A stretch of 64,000 nucleotides of DNA. It comes from Cavia porcellus. Lineage: Eukaryota; Chordata; Mammalia; Rodentia; Caviidae. Below, one piece after another: positions 60,601-64,000 of this stretch. The stretch lies in the NCBI RefSeq assembly GCF_034190915.1, contig NW_026947486.1:24049001-24113000 (forward strand), read 5' to 3'. Both the position numbers and the translations under genes were made by a program. Every line of letters starts with the position of its first letter. Positions within the stretch are counted from its first letter, which is position 1. Below the pieces are notes generated by a model. That model did no database searches, was not told the origin of the DNA, and saw only the letters and a program-made list of their open reading frames with translations.

Positions 60601-61492
60601 TATTGGAAAACAAATTGGGTAGAAACCATGGAGACACAGGAGTAGGTAGAGAATTGATGAACAGGACTCAAACCGCACAGGAAATACTTCCCAGAATCAA
60701 TAACTGGGACCACTTCTTATTAAAAAGTTTCTGCATGTTAAAAGAAATCTCCAGCATAGTGAAAAGAAAACCCACAAACTGGGAAAAGATTTTAGTGAAC
60801 TCTCTCTCAGACAAGGGACTCTTGTCTAAAACATATAAAGAATTAAAAAAAACTCAGACCTCCAAAATTCAAAGATCCAATCCAAAAATGGGCATCTGAG
60901 ATGAATACATAATTCTCAGATGAAGAAATGCAAATGGAAAATAAATACATGAAAAAATGTTCATCATCATTGGTCATTAGAGAAATGCAAATTAAAACCA
61001 CACTGAGATACCATCTCACTCCTGAAAGAATGGCCAGGATCAAGAAAACCAACAACAACAAATGCTGGAGAGGCTGTGGGGGAAAAAGGAACTCTCCTGC
61101 ACTGTTGGTGGGAGTGTAGACTGGTACAGCCTTTGTGGAGGTCTGTCTGGAGATTTCTCAAAAAGTTGGGATTGGAAATCCCATTTATTCCAGCTATTCC
61201 ACTTCTAGGCATATTCCTAGAAGAACTGAAAGCATCATACCACAGTGATGTATGTGCACCTATGTTTATAGCAGCACAGTTTGTAATCGCCAGATCTTGG
61301 AAACAACCCAAGTGTCCATCAACTGAGGAATGGATAAAAAAGTAGTATTTCTATACAATGGAGTATTATTCAGCTATAAAGAAGGATCACATTGAGATAT
61401 TTATCAATAAATGGGCGCAGCTTGAGACCATACTCATAAGTGAAATAAATCAATCTCGCATGTGTGAATACCGAATAGTTTCCCTAATGTAA
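57666..61492 (+). pseudogene. L1 ORF2 (endonuclease, RT, Cys-rich C-terminus), frameshifted
   Basis: Starts MQQHRDNIPTINQHLTVITI. A 257-residue endonuclease piece (57666-58439) has QETHLTQKDTHRLKVKGW, VTGDLNTPLTPRDRS and the SDHSAL catalytic end, all key residues kept. A one-base shift near 58420 and a TGA near 58651 follow. RT is open at 59146-60030 with [13 protein letters not shown] and intact [11 protein letters not shown] (FADD at 59779-59790). An A-run indel near 59970 shifts the frame to a 164-residue piece. The C-terminal CWRGCG...LLHCWWEC segment lies near 61060-61110 with an extra G. The stop is TAA 61490-61492. The length of about 1275 codons is normal for L1 ORF2. Confidence 0.9.
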
Positions 61493-62670
61493 GTAATGAT
61501 TCAAATATATAAAAATATGTGGTAATCATGATTCCCCATTATGTGGCCTTGAAGCCTTATAAAGTTTTCACTTATTAATTAGAAAGGCTTTATTCTGGGC
61601 TACTTGATATGGAAATACTTGAAGCTATAGTATATGAACTTTTATCCAAATATTTCAAGGAAAAAGACAGACACTATGGTAACTACTATTAAGTCGTGTT
61701 ATTTGGTGGTGAAGCACTAGGTTGCTGAAACAGTCCCATGCTTTGACCTGTATTGTTATATTGTTATGTCCTGTTTTATCTCAATCTCTCCCTTATTCTT
61801 TAAAAAAATTATTTAGTTATTTCGTATGTTTTTTTTAATTAAGGGGAAAAATTTTAAAAATTAGGATATATAATAGTAACTCTTTTTGATTTCCTATTAA
61901 CTTGTTTTGAAGTCCTGTAATACTCCCACTATCTTGTTTTGACTGATTAGACTCTGTTACATTCTGTATGATAGTATCAAGTTTGAGGGTATAGGCAACT
62001 ACTTTGAAGGCTTAAGATGCCCATTCTGGTTTGACTATTGTCTCTTTTGGAAGTCCTGTAATGTTTACAATGCCTAAGTTTTATTGGTCTTGTTCTCTAC
62101 TGTTTTGTCCAACTTTATAATATCTAATGAGATAGACAATTCTTTTTAAGGAAACAAGAGACAACGTTGATAACCACTGTTGATAACCTTGTACTCTGTT
62201 CTACATCATGCGCTATGTCTATCTTTGGTTTTGACTGACAGCTTTGTTTTGCCATATTTGACTTTATTCTCTCCCCCCCAAAAAAGTAATAAGAACTAAG
62301 GAGTAATAAAATCCAAAATGTGTAAATTTTGTTGTAAAAAAGAGAGGGGGGAAAAAAAAGAGGTCTAACGGATATAACAGCAAGTGTGTTTAGGGGTGTT
62401 AAATAGCTGACTATATTAATGTTTTTGGATCATTGAACACAGCTGTTTGCAGTCTCTCTGTTTGAATGTCCACTTTGTATTCTTTGATACTGTGATATGA
62501 GCAACTATTTCTAAGATTATAATATGTAATCTATTAACAGGTGATTTCTTACTGTTTTGGTTTTTTTTTTTTTTTGTAGTTCTGTATTACGTGTACCCTT
62601 ATACCGCTTTGTTTTGTTTTGTGTTTTTCTCTTTTTCCTCTTAAATAAAATTTAAAAAATAAAATAAAAT
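61493..62670 (+). repeat. L1 3'UTR and A-rich end
   Basis: Same modular 3'UTR as at 22640-24085 and 36165-37345. It includes a G-rich purine run (gagaggggggaaaaaaaaga, about 62343) and ends cttaaataaaatttaaaaaa before the target-site duplication. Confidence 0.8.
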
Positions 62671-62684
62671 AAAATTCATCTGGA

Positions 62685-64000
62685 ACCAGAAGAGACCTAG
62701 AATAACAAAGACAATTCTAAGCAGCAAAGGTAAGGCAGGGGACATCAAAATTCCTGATATTGAAGTACTACAGAGCTACTATAATACAATCAATATAATA
62801 CTGGAATAAAAGCAGATATGAAGATCATTGGAATAGATTACATGATACAACCACAACTACGAACACACTCAACCACCTTTTGATAAAGGAGCCAAACATA
62901 TTCTCAGGAAGAAGGACAATCTCTTTAATAAATGTTGCTGATAAAACTGGCTCTCCATATACTGAAAACTAAAAATAAACCCATGCCTAGCACCATTTAC
63001 TAAACTAAAATCTAAAGGGATCAAAGATCTGAATATTAAAACAGAAATACTAAATCTGTTGGAAGAAAAATTAAGCAAAAGTCTTAAAGACATAGGGATG
63101 GGGAGAGAGCTCACGAACAGGAATCAAACCGCACAGGAAATTGTTCCCAGAATGAATAACTGGGATCACTTCGTGTCTTATTAAAGAGTTTCTGCATGTC
63201 AAAAGTAATCTCCGGCATAGTGAAAAGAAAATCCAAAAACTGGGGGGAAAAAACGCTTAGTAAACTGTCCCTCAGACAAAGGACTTCTGTCTAAAACATT
63301 AAAAAAATTTTTTAAAATTAGACCCGTGAAATTCAAACACCCAATCTAAAAATGGGCATCTGAGATGAATACACAGTTCTCAGATGAAGAAATACAAATG
63401 GCAAATAAATACATGAAAAACTGTTCATCATCATTATTCATTAGAGAAATGCAAATTAAAACCACACTGAGATTCCATCTCACTCCAGAAAGAATGGCCA
63501 GGATCAAGAAAACCAACAACAACAAATGCTGGAGAGGCTGTGGGGAAAAAGGAACTCTCCTGCACTGTTGGTGGTAGTGTAGACTGGTGCAACCACTGTG
63601 AAGGTCAGTCTGGAGATTTCTCAAAAAGTTAGCATTGGAAGTCCCATTTGCTCCAACTATTCCACTTCTAGGCATATTCCCAGAAAAACTGAAAACATCA
63701 TACCACAATGATATATGTGCACCCATGTTTATAGCAGCACTATTTGTAATAGCCAGATCTTGGAAACAACCTAAGTGTCAATCAACTGAGAAATGGATAA
63801 AAAAGATGTGGTACTTTCATACAATGGAATACTACTCAGCTATAAAGAATGATCACATTGAGATATTTATAAATAAATGGACACAAGTGGAGACCATACT
63901 CATGAGGGAAATAAATCCAACTCACGTGTACAAATACCATACAGTTTCCCTAGTATAAGAAATGGTAAGAGTATGTAAGATTTTATGGGAATCATGATTC
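62685..64000 (+). mobile_element. L1 ORF2 segment, right part of the split L1, running off the window
   Basis: Resumes the L1 interrupted at 55676 (accagaagagacctagaata). It covers the post-RT region, the Cys-rich segment (63365-63577, [16 protein letters not shown]) and the C-terminus (63635-63958, ending KYHTVSLV with TAA at 63956). The 3'UTR starts at 63959 and continues past the window. Confidence 0.85.

Larger units (their letters stand above)
55677..62670 (+). mobile_element. Full-length L1 (7.0 kb) with 14-bp target-site duplication
   Basis: 5'UTR monomers (55677-56591), ORF1 (56592-57583), ORF2 (57666-61492), modular 3'UTR (61493-62650) and A-rich tail. Flanked by aaaattcatctgga on both sides (55663-55676, 62671-62684). 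It is inserted in the L1 at 54419. Frames are longer than in the other L1s, so it is likely the youngest L1 here, but several indels remain. Confidence 0.9.

Overview
The window looks like gene-poor mammalian, probably rodent, nuclear DNA. The main clues are tRNA-derived SINEs of the rodent ID type (six copies, with visible pol III A and B boxes), long LINE-1 (L1) elements with tandem promoter monomers, and a class II (IAP/betaretrovirus-like) endogenous provirus whose LTR starts TGTTGGGAGCC. The species cannot be fixed from sequence alone; a non-murid rodent seems likely. No intact host protein gene, rRNA, tRNA gene or CRISPR array was found. Nearly every long reading frame is a broken piece of a retroelement.

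Layout. 0.2-1.0 kb: decayed retroviral gag. 1.0-7.0 kb: old L1 (+). 7.1-9.8 kb: L1 3'UTR joined to ORF1 without ORF2 (-), split by a solo LTR. 9.9-16.0 kb: mostly unclassified DNA with SINEs and L1 scraps. 16.3-21.9 kb: two more ORF2-less elements (-). 21.9-30.7 kb: an L1 (-) split by a full-length L1 (22629-29565, 14-bp target-site duplication). 30.7-38.8 kb: L1 mosaic, including a head-to-head inverted pair. 38.8-41.5 kb: unclassified DNA. 41.5-54.0 kb: one old L1 (+) that hosts, in order, a short class II provirus (41899-45121), an ORF2-less LINE (47883-50916), a SINE and a 5'-truncated L1. 54.4-64.0 kb: an L1 (+) with a 143-bp triplication, split by a second full-length L1 (55677-62670).

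The best candidate for something little described is a non-autonomous, half-LINE (HAL1-like) family. Its members carry a 5'UTR, an L1-type ORF1 and an L1-type 3'UTR but no ORF2. One copy is complete, has a poly(A) end and is bracketed by a 12-bp target-site duplication, so it moved as an ORF2-less unit and is not a deletion made in place. At least three other copies share the ORF1-to-3'UTR layout. ORF2-less HAL1 families are known in mammals; this lineage's sequence, its 21-bp 5' array and its modular 3'UTR may not be. Its ORF1 differs from that of the full-length L1s here while the 3'UTR is shared, which would fit use of the L1 reverse transcriptase in trans (inference).

The second point of interest is the 3.2-kb provirus. 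Its LTRs differ by about four substitutions and one 48-bp repeat unit. Inside, truncated gag runs directly into a SINE and then into an integrase C-terminal remnant, as expected of a young deletion derivative that cannot move by itself.
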